Assembly (NCBI RefSeq): GCF_042429765.1
Contig: NZ_JBHLZU010000009.1
Span: 1-64,000, forward strand
Length of the DNA: 64,000 nucleotides
Direction: 5' to 3'
Source: Allokutzneria oryzae
GTDB lineage: Bacteria > Actinomycetota > Actinomycetes > Mycobacteriales > Pseudonocardiaceae
Shown here piece after piece: positions 6,943 through 16,339 of the stretch. Both the position numbers and the translations under genes were made by a program. A model generated the notes under the pieces. That model was not told where the DNA came from and did not search any database. It saw nothing but the letters and a program-made list of their open reading frames with translations. Position 1 is the first letter of the stretch. Each line of letters begins with the position of its first letter.

Positions 6943-9542
6943 GCCTGTGCCGCCTGATCGGTGCGGGCTGCCGCGGGCAGCGCGATGACGATGGTGAGGC
7001 CGCCGCCGGGGGTGTCCTCGGCGCTGATGGTGCCGCCCATCGCCTCGGTGAACCCCTTGGCGACGCTGAGGCCGAGCCCGACTCCGGGGGCGTTGTCGCG
7101 GTCGCTGAGGCGTTGGAACGGGGCGAACACCGAGGCGGCGGTGTTCTTCGGCAGGCCGGGGCCGTGGTCGACCACCCGCAGTTCCACGTGGGCGCCGTAG
7201 GTGCTGGCGCGGATGGCGATCTCCGGCTCGTCGGCGGCGATGGTGCCGTCGCCGTCCACGTCGAGCACGCGGCGCGGAGTGAGCCTGCCGTGCCGCAGCG
7301 CGTTGTCGATGACGTTGGCGATGACGCGTTCCAGCAGCCCCACGTCGGCGAGCACGGGTGGCAGCGTCTCGGCGACGTCGACCGACAGGAGGCGGCGCTC
7401 GTCGAGCCCGGCCAGCGCCCGCGCGACGGCCTCGTCGTAACCGACTGGGTGCAGCCGGGGTACCACCGCGCCGGTGGCCAACCGGGAGGAGTCGAGCAGG
7501 TTGTCGACCAGCCCGGTCAACCGGTCGGCGGAGACCTCGATCGTCTCCAGCAGCTCACTGGTGTCCTCTTCGGACAGTCTGAGCTCGGTGTCCCGCAAGC
7601 TTCCTATCGACGCCTTGATGGAGGTCAGCGGGGTGCGGAGGTCGTGACCGACGGCAGCGAGCAGGGAAGTGCGCAGCTCGGTGGTCTCGGCCCTGCGCCG
7701 CGCTTCCGCGGTCTCGGCGGCCATGCGCTGCTGGCGCAGGGCCATCAGGGCCTGGCCCGCCGCCGCTTCGAGCACGCGTTGGTCACCGGCGGGTAGCGCG
7801 CGTCCGCGCAGGGCGAGGTGCACGTCGGCGGTGACCGGCACGTCGACGTCGGCCTCGTCGGGTTCGTCGCACGGCTTCGGACCGACGCAGGCGACCCGGC
7901 GCCACTGCTCGTCCTGGCGTTCGAGCAGGGCGACCGACTCCAGCGCGAAGTTCTCCCGCACCTTCTGCAACAGGCGCGCCAACGGGTGCGGGCTGGTGAG
8001 GACCGTGCGCGCGTAGGAGGCCAGCAGCTCGGCCTCGGTCCGGGCGCGGGCAGCCTGCACGGACATCCGCGCCGCGCGGTCGACGACCAGGGCGACGAGC
8101 ACGGCGACGGCCACCATCGCGACCAGGGTGATGACGTTCTCCGGGGTCGCCACCGCGAGACTGAGGTAGGGCGGGGTGAAGAAGTAGTTCAGCAGGCCCG
8201 CTCCGAGCAACGCGGCGACGAGCGCGGGGCCGAGACCTCCGATCAGGGCGACGGCCACTGTCGCCAGGAAGAAGCCGACGAGGTCGGTGGCGAACGTGAC
8301 GTCCTTGCGGGTCACCAGGCCCAGGCCCGTGACCGCCGCGGGCAGCAGCACCGCGAGCACCCAGCCGAGTGTCCTGCGCGTCAGGGACAGCGGCTGGCTG
8401 AGTGCGCGCCAGCGCGGGCCGCGCTGGGCTTCGTCGTGGGTGACCATGTGCACGTCGATCGGCCCGGACGCCTGGATGACCGCCGCGCCGATGCCCTCGT
8501 CGAACACCCGGGCCAGCCGGGGGCGGCGGGAGGTGCCCAGGACGAGCTGGGTGGCGTTGACCCCCCGGGCGAACTCCAGCAGCGCGGTCGGCACGTCGTC
8601 GCCGACCACGGTGTGGAAGCTCGCCCCCACGTCCTCGGCGATCGTGCGGAAGGTCGCCATCACCCCGGATGGGGCGCCCGCCAACCCGTCACCGCGCAGG
8701 ATGTGCACGACCAGCAGCTCCGCTCCGGCGCGCTTGGCGATGCGCCGCGCACGGCGGATCAGCGCCTCGCTCTCCGGGCCGCCGGTGATCGCGACGACGA
8801 CGCGTTCGCGTGCTTCCCAGGTGTCGGTGATCCGCTGTTCGGAGCGGTAGCGCTGCAACGCGACGTCGACCTGGTCGGCCACCCACAGCAGCGCCAGCTC
8901 GCGCAGTGCCGTCAGGTTGCCGACGCGGAAGTAGTTGCCCAGCGCGGCGTCGATCCTGTGCGCGGCGTAGACGTTGCCGTGCGCGAGCCTGCGCCGCAGT
9001 GCTTCGGGGGTGATGTCGACCAGCTCGACCTGTTCGGCCCGGCGCACCACCTCGTCGGGCAGGGTCTCCAGCTGATGGACGCCGGTGATGCGCTCGACGA
9101 CGTCGTTGAGGGACTCCAGGTGCTGGACGTTGACCGTGGCCAGCACGTCGATCCCGGCGTCGAGGAGCTCCTCGACGTCCTGCCAGCGCTTGGCGTTGCG
9201 GGAGCCGGGCACGTTGGTGTGCGCCAACTCGTCGACGACGGCGACCTGCGGCCGGCGGGCCAGCAGGGCGTCGACGTCCATCTCGGTGAACTCGACGCCC
9301 CGGTGCTCGACCCGGCGCGGCGGGAGGACCTCCAGGCCCTCGACGAGCTGAGCGGTCTTCTGCCTGCCGTGGGTCTCGACCAGCCCGATGACCACGTCGG
9401 TGCCGCGTTCGCGACGGCGGTGGGCCTCGCCCAGCATCGCGAAGGTCTTGCCGACCCCGGGGGCCGCGCCCAGGTAGATCCTCAGCTCGCCGCGCCTGCG
9501 CTTGCGGCTGCCTGCCTGGGGCGGCCCCGAGGGATCACTCAC
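6939..9542 (-). CDS. kdpD: KdpD, potassium-responsive sensor histidine kinase
   Basis: 867 residues with the family's full architecture. The N-terminal KdpD domain has Walker A GAAPGVGKT and the VDELAHTNVPGSRN stretch. A universal-stress-like domain follows (VVVAITGGPESEALIRRARR). Four closely spaced membrane helices lie around residues 390-500 (GWVLAVLLPAAVTGLGLV to VITLVAMVAVAVLVALVVD). A GAF-like region, the H-box VGHDLRTPLTSIKAS and an ATPase domain (NVIDNALRHG, VVDHGPGLPKN) complete it. It senses low potassium or turgor and phosphorylates KdpE. The GTG at 9542 overlaps the kdpC stop and its own stop overlaps kdpE, so C-D-E are coupled. Confidence 0.97.
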   Translation of the reverse strand: MSDPSGPPQAGSRKRRRGELRIYLGAAPGVGKTFAMLGEAHRRRERGTDVVIGLVETHGRQKTAQLVEGLEVLPPRRVEHRGVEFTEMDVDALLARRPQVAVVDELAHTNVPGSRNAKRWQDVEELLDAGIDVLATVNVQHLESLNDVVERITGVHQLETLPDEVVRRAEQVELVDITPEALRRRLAHGNVYAAHRIDAALGNYFRVGNLTALRELALLWVADQVDVALQRYRSEQRITDTWEARERVVVAITGGPESEALIRRARRIAKRAGAELLVVHILRGDGLAGAPSGVMATFRTIAEDVGASFHTVVGDDVPTALLEFARGVNATQLVLGTSRRPRLARVFDEGIGAAVIQASGPIDVHMVTHDEAQRGPRWRALSQPLSLTRRTLGWVLAVLLPAAVTGLGLVTRKDVTFATDLVGFFLATVAVALIGGLGPALVAALLGAGLLNYFFTPPYLSLAVATPENVITLVAMVAVAVLVALVVDRAARMSVQAARARTEAELLASYARTVLTSPHPLARLLQKVRENFALESVALLERQDEQWRRVACVGPKPCDEPDEADVDVPVTADVHLALRGRALPAGDQRVLEAAAGQALMALRQQRMAAETAEARRRAETTELRTSLLAAVGHDLRTPLTSIKASIGSLRDTELRLSEEDTSELLETIEVSADRLTGLVDNLLDSSRLATGAVVPRLHPVGYDEAVARALAGLDERRLLSVDVAETLPPVLADVGLLERVIANVIDNALRHGRLTPRRVLDVDGDGTIAADEPEIAIRASTYGAHVELRVVDHGPGLPKNTAASVFAPFQRLSDRDNAPGVGLGLSVAKGFTEAMGGTISAEDTPGGGLTIVIALPAAARTDQAAQA

Positions 9543-10081
9543 CTGACTGCCTCCAGGGCCCGGTTGAGCGCGGTCACGTTGACCCCCGGCTCGCCGAGGA
9601 ACCCGGCGGCGCGGCCCTGGGTGTGCGCGGCGACCAGCTCGCGCACCCGCTGCTCACCGAGCCCGGTCGCCCGGGCCACCCGGGGCACCTGGAGCTCGGC
9701 GTAGGCCGGGCTGATGTGCGGGTCGAGGCCGGAGGCCGACGCGGTGACCGCGTCCAGCGGCACCCGGTCCGGTGAGACGCTCTCCCGCTGGGCGACGGCG
9801 GCCCGGCGGTCGGCGACGACCTTGTCGTAGTCGGGGTTGAGCTCGCTCTTGTTCGACGCGCCGGAGGCGGGCAGCGTGGCCGCGGACGGCCGGGTGTGGA
9901 ACCACTGGTCGCCCTCCCGGTCGATGCCCACGAGCGTGGTGTCGGCCGCTTCGGCGTTGGCGTGCAGGCCGGGCAGCCGGGACACGCCCCACACCGCCGC
10001 CGGGTACAGCACCCCGGTGATCACCGTCAGGACCAGCAGGACGCGCAGTCCGGCCATGGCCTGCTTGAGGAAGTTCGTCAC
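9539..10081 (-). CDS. kdpC: KdpC, potassium-transporting ATPase subunit C
   Basis: 180 residues. A single N-terminal membrane helix (GLRVLLVLTVITGVLYPAAV) is followed by a periplasmic-type domain with the diagnostic QWFHTRPSAA, SGASNKSELNP and ASASGLDPHISPAYAELQVPRVA motifs. KdpC stabilises the KdpA-KdpB complex and is needed for high-affinity potassium uptake. GTG start at 10081, seven bases after the kdpB stop; its stop overlaps the kdpD start (GTGA). Confidence 0.97.
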   Translation of the reverse strand: MTNFLKQAMAGLRVLLVLTVITGVLYPAAVWGVSRLPGLHANAEAADTTLVGIDREGDQWFHTRPSAATLPASGASNKSELNPDYDKVVADRRAAVAQRESVSPDRVPLDAVTASASGLDPHISPAYAELQVPRVARATGLGEQRVRELVAAHTQGRAAGFLGEPGVNVTALNRALEAVR

Positions 10082-10088
10082 CTTGTCC

Positions 10089-12152
10089 TCACCCGATTCC
10101 GGGGATCAGTCGCACCAGCAGGTCGATCAGCCAGATCCCGGCGAACGGGGTCACGATGCCCCCGAGGCCGTAGACCAGCAGGTTGCGCCGCAACAGCGCC
10201 GCCGCGCTGGAGGGCTTGTACCGCACCCCGCGCAGCGCCAACGGGATCAGCACCACGATGATCAGCGCGTTGAAGACCACCGCCGACAGGACCGCCGACC
10301 GCGGCGTTGCCAGCCCCATGATGTTGAGCAGCCCCAGCTGCGGGTAGATCGCGGCGAACATCGCAGGCAGGATCGCGAAGTACTTCGCCAGGTCGTTGGC
10401 CACGCTGAACGTGGTCAGCGCGCCCCGCGTGATCAGCAGCTGCTTGCCGATCTCCACGATCTCGATCAGCTTCGTCGGGTCGGAGTCCAGGTCCACCATG
10501 TTCCCGGCCTCCTTGGCGGCCGAGGTCCCGGTGTTCATGGCGACGCCGACGTCGGACTGGGCCAGCGCGGGAGCGTCGTTGGTGCCGTCACCGGTCATCG
10601 CGACGAGCTTGCCGCCCTCCTGCTCCTTGCGGATCAGGGCCATCTTGTCCTCGGGCTTGGCCTCGGCGAGGACGTCGTCCACACCCGCCTCGGCCGCGAT
10701 CGCCTTGGCGGTCAACGGGTTGTCCCCGGTCACCATGACCGTGCGAATCCCCATCGCGCGCAGCTGGGCGAAGCGCTCCTTCATGCCCGGCTTGACCACG
10801 TCGGAGAGCCGGATCACCCCGAGCACGTGGCCGTTCTCGGCCACCACGAGCGGCGTGCCGCCCTGCGCACTGATCTCGTCGACGATCCGCTGCGCCTCGT
10901 CGGAGACGGTGAAGCCACTGGCTGCGCCCTTGCGGATGCGCCTGCCGTCGAGGTCGATGCCGGACATGCGGGTCTGCGCGGTGAACGGCACGAACTCACC
11001 GGTCTTCTCGTGATCGGTCGCCTCGACGGAGCGGCCGTAGCGCTCGGCGCACAGCTCGACGATGCTGCGGCCCTCGGGCGTGCCGTCGGCGAGGCTGGAC
11101 AGCCGCACCGCGTCGACCAGGGTCTCGGCGTCTGTGCCGTCGACCGGGGTGAACCCGGTGGCCCTGCGGTTGCCCCAGGTGATGGTGCCGGTCTTGTCCA
11201 GCAACAACGTGTCGATGTCACCGGCGGCCTCGACCGCGCGGCCGGACTTGGCCAGCACGTTGCGCTGCACCAGGCGGTCCATGCCCGCGATGCCGATCGC
11301 CGACAGCAGCGCGCCGATGGTGGTCGGGATCAAGCAGACCAGCAACGCGGTCAGCACGATCACCGACTGCTCGCCGCCGGAGTAGATCGCGAACGGCTGC
11401 AGCGCGACCACGGCCAGCAGGAAGATGACCGTCAGCGTGGACAGCAGGATGGTCAGGGCGATCTCGTTCGGCGTCTTCTGCCGCTCCGCGCCCTCGACCA
11501 GCGCGATCATCCGGTCCACAAAGGACTCACCGGGCTTGGTGGTGATCTTCACGACGATCCGGTCGGAGAGCACCGTGGTGCCGCCGGTGACCGCGGACCG
11601 GTCGCCGCCGGACTCCCGGATGACCGGAGCGGACTCGCCGGTGATCGCCGACTCGTCCACGGTCGCGATGCCCTCGACCACGTCACCGTCGCCGGGGACC
11701 ACCTCACCCGCCTCCACGACCACCAGGTCGCCGAGGCGCAGCTCGGTCCCGGGGACGAGCTCCTCTCCCCCGTTCTCGGTGAGGCGGCGCGCGACGGACT
11801 CCTTCTTCGTCCGGCGCAGCGACTCCGCCTGCGCCTTGCCGCGACCCTCGGCGACAGCCTCGGCGAGGTTGGCGAACAGCACGGTGAACCACAACCACAC
11901 CGCCACGCCGACGGTGAAGCCGTTCGGCTCACCGATCGCGAACACGGTGACCAGCAGCGACCCCACCCAGACCACGAACATGACCGGGTTGCGCAGTTGG
12001 TGGCGGGGGTTGAACTTGCGCAGCGCGTCCGGCAACGACGTCAGCAGCTGCTTGGGGTTGAACACGCCGGCGGCGACCTGGTGTCCCAGGTTCTCCGCGT
12101 GGCGGCGGCGGATCTCGTCAGGAGTCCGCTGTGGACGTTGCGTGGTGGTCAC
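10089..12152 (-). CDS. kdpB: KdpB, P-type ATPase catalytic subunit
   Basis: 687 residues of a P-type ATPase with phosphorylation motif DKTGTITWGNRRATG, TGES actuator (AITGESAPVIRES), nucleotide-binding GMDRLV and KGAA regions, and hinge motif TGDGTNDAPALAQSDVGVAMN. It hydrolyses ATP to energise potassium movement through KdpA. The start is the GTG at 12152 (MTTTQRPQRTPDEIRRRH), which overlaps the kdpA stop by four bases (GTGA). The reading frame stays open upstream, but that part is antisense-type shadow inside kdpA. Confidence 0.98.
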   Translation of the reverse strand: MTTTQRPQRTPDEIRRRHAENLGHQVAAGVFNPKQLLTSLPDALRKFNPRHQLRNPVMFVVWVGSLLVTVFAIGEPNGFTVGVAVWLWFTVLFANLAEAVAEGRGKAQAESLRRTKKESVARRLTENGGEELVPGTELRLGDLVVVEAGEVVPGDGDVVEGIATVDESAITGESAPVIRESGGDRSAVTGGTTVLSDRIVVKITTKPGESFVDRMIALVEGAERQKTPNEIALTILLSTLTVIFLLAVVALQPFAIYSGGEQSVIVLTALLVCLIPTTIGALLSAIGIAGMDRLVQRNVLAKSGRAVEAAGDIDTLLLDKTGTITWGNRRATGFTPVDGTDAETLVDAVRLSSLADGTPEGRSIVELCAERYGRSVEATDHEKTGEFVPFTAQTRMSGIDLDGRRIRKGAASGFTVSDEAQRIVDEISAQGGTPLVVAENGHVLGVIRLSDVVKPGMKERFAQLRAMGIRTVMVTGDNPLTAKAIAAEAGVDDVLAEAKPEDKMALIRKEQEGGKLVAMTGDGTNDAPALAQSDVGVAMNTGTSAAKEAGNMVDLDSDPTKLIEIVEIGKQLLITRGALTTFSVANDLAKYFAILPAMFAAIYPQLGLLNIMGLATPRSAVLSAVVFNALIIVVLIPLALRGVRYKPSSAAALLRRNLLVYGLGGIVTPFAGIWLIDLLVRLIPGIG

Positions 12153-13771
12153 AGCAGTGCCTCCGCAATAGGACCGAGGGCGAGAGCGGGGACGAAGGTC
12201 AGCGCGGCGACCAGCACGATGCTGCCCGCCAGCAACGAGCCGAACAGCGGTCCCGTCGTGGGCAGCGTGCCCGCGGTGACCGGGACCTTCTTCTGTTCCG
12301 CGAGGAACCCGGCAAGGGCGAGCACGGCGACGATCGGCACGAACCGGCCGAGCGCCATGCACACGCCCAGCGATGCCTGGAACCAGTCGTTGGTGACCGT
12401 GATGCCCGCGAAGGCGCTGCCGTTGTTGTTCGACGCCGACGCGTAGGCGTAGAGGATCTCCGACAGGCCGTGCGAGCCGGGGTTGTTCAGCGCCGCGCCG
12501 GTGCTGGGCAGGACCGCCGAGACCCCCGCGCCGACCAGCAACACGGTCGGCATGGCCAGGATCGACACCGCTGCGGCGGTGACCTCCTTGCGGCCCAGCT
12601 TCTTGCCGAGGTACTCGGGCGTGCGGCCGACCATCAGGCCCGCCAGGAACATCGCGATGACCGCCATCACCAGGATGCTGTAGAGACCGGTGCCCACACC
12701 GCCGGGAGTCATCTCGCCGAAGAGCATGTTGAGCAGCGCCCCGCCGCCACCGAGGCCGGTGAAGCTGTCGTGCATCGCGTTCACCGCGCCCGTCGAGGTG
12801 CCCGTCGTGGAGTTGGCGAACAACGCCGATGAGGGGATCCCGAAGCGGACCTCCTTGCCCTCCAACGGACGCAGGCCGTTCGCCTCGGCGGTCCAGATCA
12901 CCGCGAGCATGGCCGCCCACAGTGCGCCCATGACGCCCAGCAGGACGTGGCCCTGCTTGCGGTCGCCGACCATCGTGCCGAAGGTCCGGGTCAGCGACAC
13001 CGGGATCACCAGGATCAGGAAGATCTCGATCAGGTTCGACCACGCGTTGGGGTTCTCGAACGGGTGCGCGGAGTTGGCGTTGAGCACGCCACCGCCGTTG
13101 GTGCCCAGCTCCTTGATGGCCTCCTGGCTGGCGACCGGCGCCGTGGCCACGGTCTGCCCGTCGACGCTCACACCGGCCTTCAGGCTCATCACCACGCCGG
13201 TGGCGACCAGCACGATCGCGAACACGAACGCGATCGGCAGCAGGATGCGGATGGTGCCGCGCACCAGGTCGACCCAGAAGTTGCCCAGCCGGTCGGCCTT
13301 GCTGCGGACGAAGCCGCGCACCAGCGCGACGGCCACGGCCATGCCCACCGCGCCGGAGACGAAGTTCTGCACCGTCAAACCAGCCATCTGGACGGTGTGC
13401 CCCAGAACGGTCTCCGGGACGTAGGACTGCCAGTTCGTGTTGGTCACGAAGCTGACGGCAGTGTTGAACGCCATCCCCGGCTCCACCGCGCCGCGGTCGA
13501 AGGCGAACGGCAGCAACGGCTGGATGCGCTGCAACACGTACAGCACCGCAACACCCATGAAGGAGAAACCCAGTACGCCCAGTGCGTAGGTGCCCCAGCG
13601 CTGTTCTGACTCCGGGTCGATGCGCGCCACGCGGTAGATAGCGCGCTCCACGCGGCTGTGCTTGGTCCCGGTGTACACGCGCGCCATGTAGTCGCCGAAC
13701 GGCCGGTACACCACGGCCAAGGCGAGGACGAGCAGACCGACCTGCAGCAGACCGGCCACAGTGGATGACAT
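12149..13771 (-). CDS. kdpA: KdpA, potassium-binding and translocating subunit
   Basis: 540 residues, highly hydrophobic, with selectivity-filter-like loops of the K+-transporter superfamily: NTAVSFVTNTNWQSY, LGTNGGGVLNANSAHPFENP, and similar repeats at NAMHDSFTGLGGGG and YASASNNNGSAFAG. It forms the membrane pathway that captures potassium with high affinity. Starts at ATG 13771 (MSSTVAGLLQVG), overlapping the kdpF stop by one base (ATGA arrangement). Length is close to that of known KdpA proteins. Confidence 0.98.
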   Translation of the reverse strand: MSSTVAGLLQVGLLVLALAVVYRPFGDYMARVYTGTKHSRVERAIYRVARIDPESEQRWGTYALGVLGFSFMGVAVLYVLQRIQPLLPFAFDRGAVEPGMAFNTAVSFVTNTNWQSYVPETVLGHTVQMAGLTVQNFVSGAVGMAVAVALVRGFVRSKADRLGNFWVDLVRGTIRILLPIAFVFAIVLVATGVVMSLKAGVSVDGQTVATAPVASQEAIKELGTNGGGVLNANSAHPFENPNAWSNLIEIFLILVIPVSLTRTFGTMVGDRKQGHVLLGVMGALWAAMLAVIWTAEANGLRPLEGKEVRFGIPSSALFANSTTGTSTGAVNAMHDSFTGLGGGGALLNMLFGEMTPGGVGTGLYSILVMAVIAMFLAGLMVGRTPEYLGKKLGRKEVTAAAVSILAMPTVLLVGAGVSAVLPSTGAALNNPGSHGLSEILYAYASASNNNGSAFAGITVTNDWFQASLGVCMALGRFVPIVAVLALAGFLAEQKKVPVTAGTLPTTGPLFGSLLAGSIVLVAALTFVPALALGPIAEALL

Positions 13772-13872
13772 CAGAACTTCTCCGGCCTGATCAACGCGAT
13801 GAACAAGTAGACGATCAACAGCAGCGCGATCACGCCGCCGACGGCGTTCGCCACCAGACCCGTGCCGCTCAC
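13771..13872 (-). CDS. kdpF: KdpF, small membrane subunit
   Basis: 33 residues from GTG 13872 with one membrane helix (GGVIALLLIVYLFIALI) and the typical C-terminal RPEKF. KdpF is a lipid-like stabiliser of the KdpABC complex. Both ends overlap neighbours: the start overlaps the stop of the 27-codon gene upstream (GTGA) and the stop overlaps the kdpA ATG. It is short enough to be missed by standard gene callers. Confidence 0.93.
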   Translation of the reverse strand: MSGTGLVANAVGGVIALLLIVYLFIALIRPEKF

Positions 13873-13952
13873 AGCCGCTCCAGTCCGCGCACGCACAGCG
13901 CCAGCAGCAGGAACACACCGATCAGCAGCACCGCGTAGGCCAGGTCGGCCAT
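13869..13952 (-). CDS. 27-residue single-helix membrane peptide heading the kdp operon
   Basis: An ATG at 13952 behind GGGAAGGGAG (spacing about 8) opens a 27-codon frame. It begins MADLAYAVLLIGVFLLLAL and ends in a basic CVRGLERL, so it is one membrane helix with a positively charged tail. Its stop overlaps the kdpF start by four bases, which argues for a real, translationally coupled gene. Similar tiny frames sit ahead of kdpF in other actinomycetes, to my recollection. Its function is unknown; it could be a second KdpF-like accessory helix or a regulator. Confidence 0.72.
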   Translation of the reverse strand: MADLAYAVLLIGVFLLLALCVRGLERL

Positions 13953-14272
13953 TGGCGTGCTCCCTTCCCCATCTCGAACCGCCTGCCTGTCGTCGGCGGG
14001 CGCCATCGCCGGAAAGGGTGCAGGAGGAAACCGGCGATTCCGGGTGCCCTGACGCATCCCTGATACCCCTGGCCGGGTCCTTTACGCGCTGTTGATGGCT
14101 CAGGCTGGCCCATGTCGTGCGCGTCACCCGGGCGTGACCCAAGATGCGCTGCGCGCGCACCGGGGCACGACGTCATGATCTACAAAAGATGACATCGGTT
14201 GCCATCCAAAGTTCCACGACGACGTACCTTCGAACGATGTGCGCGCGACCCCGTGCCAGCAAGGCTGGGGCC
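13953..14272. promoter_or_regulatory. Divergent control region of the kdp operon and the 14273 gene
   Basis: 320 bases with no convincing gene. It must hold the kdp promoter (minus strand) and the promoter of the plus-strand hypothetical gene. For the latter, TTGCCA near 14199 and a GTACCT-like block near 14227 are possible but poorly spaced elements. I could not identify a KdpE site with confidence. Confidence 0.35.
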
Positions 14273-14674
14273 ATGAGCAACACCGAGAACATGCTGGCCA
14301 CAGGTACTTACATCGGCCAGACCGCGGACATCCTCGCCCGCAGGACCGGAGCGGACAAACTCGCGGGAGGCGTCAGCCAGAAGGCTCTCTTCCAGCGCCG
14401 GGGCGAGATCGCGCTGCACCCTGATCGACTGGTCCTCGGCGACTGGGGTGACGCCGGCGACCTCGTCCTGCGCCCGGGAGACATCAAGACGGTCCGCGTG
14501 GAGTTCACCGAACTGTACGGCCGGTTCATCGGCGGCCTGCTCAATGCGGGCAAACCGCTGATCCTCGAACTGGCCGACGACGAGATCTACCTGCTGATCG
14601 ACCGCAAGGAATTCATGGAGACCACCGACGACCGCCGCTGGGGCGAGCTGATCGAGAAGTGGATCGCGGCCTGA
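14273..14674 (+). CDS. Conserved hypothetical protein, PH-like appearance
   Basis: 133 residues from ATG 14273 (MSNTENMLATGTYIGQTADIL). It is soluble, with no signal or membrane segment. The middle (ALHPDRLVLGDWGDAG, LRPGDIKTVRVEFTELYG) and end (DRRWGELIEKWIAA) suggest a compact beta-rich fold followed by a helix, as in PH/GRAM-like domains, but this is an impression rather than an identification. The ribosome site is poor, so the message may be nearly leaderless. No operon partner: the next gene is a regulator 158 bases on. Confidence 0.75.
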   Translation: MSNTENMLATGTYIGQTADILARRTGADKLAGGVSQKALFQRRGEIALHPDRLVLGDWGDAGDLVLRPGDIKTVRVEFTELYGRFIGGLLNAGKPLILELADDEIYLLIDRKEFMETTDDRRWGELIEKWIAA

Positions 14675-14832
14675 CGGGGAACCGGGCGCGAAAGCTCATC
14701 CGGCACCGGCCCGCCGAGAACAGCTGCTGATTCACGACACGCGTCCACATGATCCGACTCATCGACTCGGCCGCCGCTCAACCATTGCCTTTTTCCTGCG
14801 ACAGCATCGCAGTCCCAAGAAGGTTTTCTCTC

Positions 14833-15792
14833 GTGTTGCGAATACATTTCACCCGTGCTGATATCGCTCGAACCAGCTTCGCGGCTTCCCCGGATCCACT
14901 CTGGGAGACGCTGCTCGGGCTGCATGCGCTGCAAAGCCGGGGCGGGCCGCCGATGATCGACCGGTGGCGCAGGGAAACCGACACGGATCGGATGACGCGG
15001 AGCCTTCTGCTCCTGGCGCCCCCGCTGGGGTACTCGCCGGATTTTCTGACACCGGCCGAGGCCGCCGCCGGGTTCGACGAGGGACTTGAGGCGTTGGTGC
15101 GCACTCCCGTCGCCCGGCGTCGCGCCGAACTCGCCAGGGTGGTGGGCGGCGGGGCGATGCCCGGCTGGATGCGCGTGCTCGCCGAACGTGACGACGTCTT
15201 CCGGGATTTCGGTGCCTCCCTGGCCGCTTTCCACGACTGCGCGATCCGGTCGGTCTGGCCGCGTATCGAGCTCGATTTCGAGCGCGATCGCACTCGTCGG
15301 GCAAGGACGGTGCTCGACGGCGGCATCGGTGCCGCGCTGTCCACGTTGAACCCGTGTCTTCGCTGGGACGGCCATGTACTGGAGGTGGGGGGCGAGCACG
15401 TCACCGGTGATCTCCACCTGGAAGGCAGAGGACTTCGCCTCATCCCGTCCTACTTCTGCGTGGGGTTCCCGACTCTGCTCGCGGACCCCGACCTGCCCCC
15501 GGTGCTCGTCTACCCGATCGCGCGTACCCCGGTGCCCGGGGGCGAGGCCGCACGACCCGAGCTCGGCGCGCTGCTGGGAAGGACGCGTGCGGAAGTCCTG
15601 CGGATGATCGAACACTGTTGCACGACCACGGAGCTCAGCGCCGCCGTCGGGCTTTCAGTGAGCACGGCGAGCTACCACGCCGGCGCCCTTCGCAAAGCGG
15701 GTCTCGTCGCGACGGTCCGAACAGGAACTGCGGTACTGCATGCCCTGACCCCGTTGGGGCGGAACCTGCTCGCCGCGTACCGCTCGCCGTGA
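14833..15792 (+). CDS. ArsR-like winged-helix regulator with long N-terminal domain (DUF5937-like)
   Basis: 319 residues. The C-terminal ~75 residues form a winged helix (TRAEVLRMIEHCCTTTELS, AVGLSVSTASYHAGALRKAG) of the ArsR/SmtB type. The N-terminal ~230 residues begin LRIHFTRADIARTSF and contain PDPLWETLLGLHALQ, the signature opening of the actinobacterial DUF5937/ArsR group. The start is the GTG at 14833, which matches this family's beginning; the longer frame from 14749 adds unrelated residues. A cysteine pair (HCC) precedes the recognition helix, but no metal site can be asserted. Target genes unknown. Confidence 0.85.
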   Translation: MLRIHFTRADIARTSFAASPDPLWETLLGLHALQSRGGPPMIDRWRRETDTDRMTRSLLLLAPPLGYSPDFLTPAEAAAGFDEGLEALVRTPVARRRAELARVVGGGAMPGWMRVLAERDDVFRDFGASLAAFHDCAIRSVWPRIELDFERDRTRRARTVLDGGIGAALSTLNPCLRWDGHVLEVGGEHVTGDLHLEGRGLRLIPSYFCVGFPTLLADPDLPPVLVYPIARTPVPGGEAARPELGALLGRTRAEVLRMIEHCCTTTELSAAVGLSVSTASYHAGALRKAGLVATVRTGTAVLHALTPLGRNLLAAYRSP

Positions 15793-15919
15793 GTCGGCAC
15801 CATGGCCGAAGTCGGCGCGGCGGCTGGTGCCCGACGTGTCGGCCCTGGCCGCGGACGGCTACGTTGGCGAGGACGAGGGCACGGACCTGCGCGCGGTCCC
15901 CGTTGGACAGGAGTGACTC

Positions 15920-16339
15920 GTGTCGGTCGCAGGAACCTGGCGGTTGGAGTCCTTCGCCGTGCACGACGAGCAGGGGGCCGTGGTGTTCCACCCCATGGGC
16001 GAGGACCCCGCTGGCGTGCTGGTCTACACCGAGGACGGCTGGATGTCGGTGCACCTGAGCTACAGCGGGCGCCCGCACTTCGCGGGGACCAGCCAGCGCG
16101 CGGGCAGCACCGAGGAGAAGTCCGCAGCGATGGAGACCTACTTCAGCTACGCGGGCCGCTACGAGTTCACCGGGGACAAGGTGCTCCACCACATCGAGAT
16201 CAGCTCCTTCCCGAACTGGGTGGGCACCGAGCAGTGGCGCGAGCCGGAGCTGGACGGGGACCTGCTGACCCTGCGCACGCCCGCGGTGGACGGCAAGCGG
16301 TCCACCCTGGTGTGGCGCAGGGTCAGGAAAACTGGGTAA
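15920..16339 (+). CDS. Lipocalin-like domain protein
   Basis: 139 residues from GTG 15920, behind GGACAGGAG. The protein opens VAGTWRLESFAVHDEQG and contains GVLVYTEDGWMSVHLS, YAGRYEFTGDKVLHHIEISSFPNW and LTLRTP. This matches the small lipocalin-like family in which antiparallel strands form a barrel that may bind a small hydrophobic ligand. Soluble, no signal peptide. Such genes often accompany polyketide or detoxification loci, but nothing nearby fixes a function here. Confidence 0.85.
   Translation: MSVAGTWRLESFAVHDEQGAVVFHPMGEDPAGVLVYTEDGWMSVHLSYSGRPHFAGTSQRAGSTEEKSAAMETYFSYAGRYEFTGDKVLHHIEISSFPNWVGTEQWREPELDGDLLTLRTPAVDGKRSTLVWRRVRKTG

Noticed and set aside
7818..12446. Long plus-strand frames (7818-9704, 9837-12446) across kdpD and kdpB, and 26421-28607 across helR
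   Set aside because: Compositional antisense shadows of proven genes on the minus strand, rich in D/H/R/G with no domain content.
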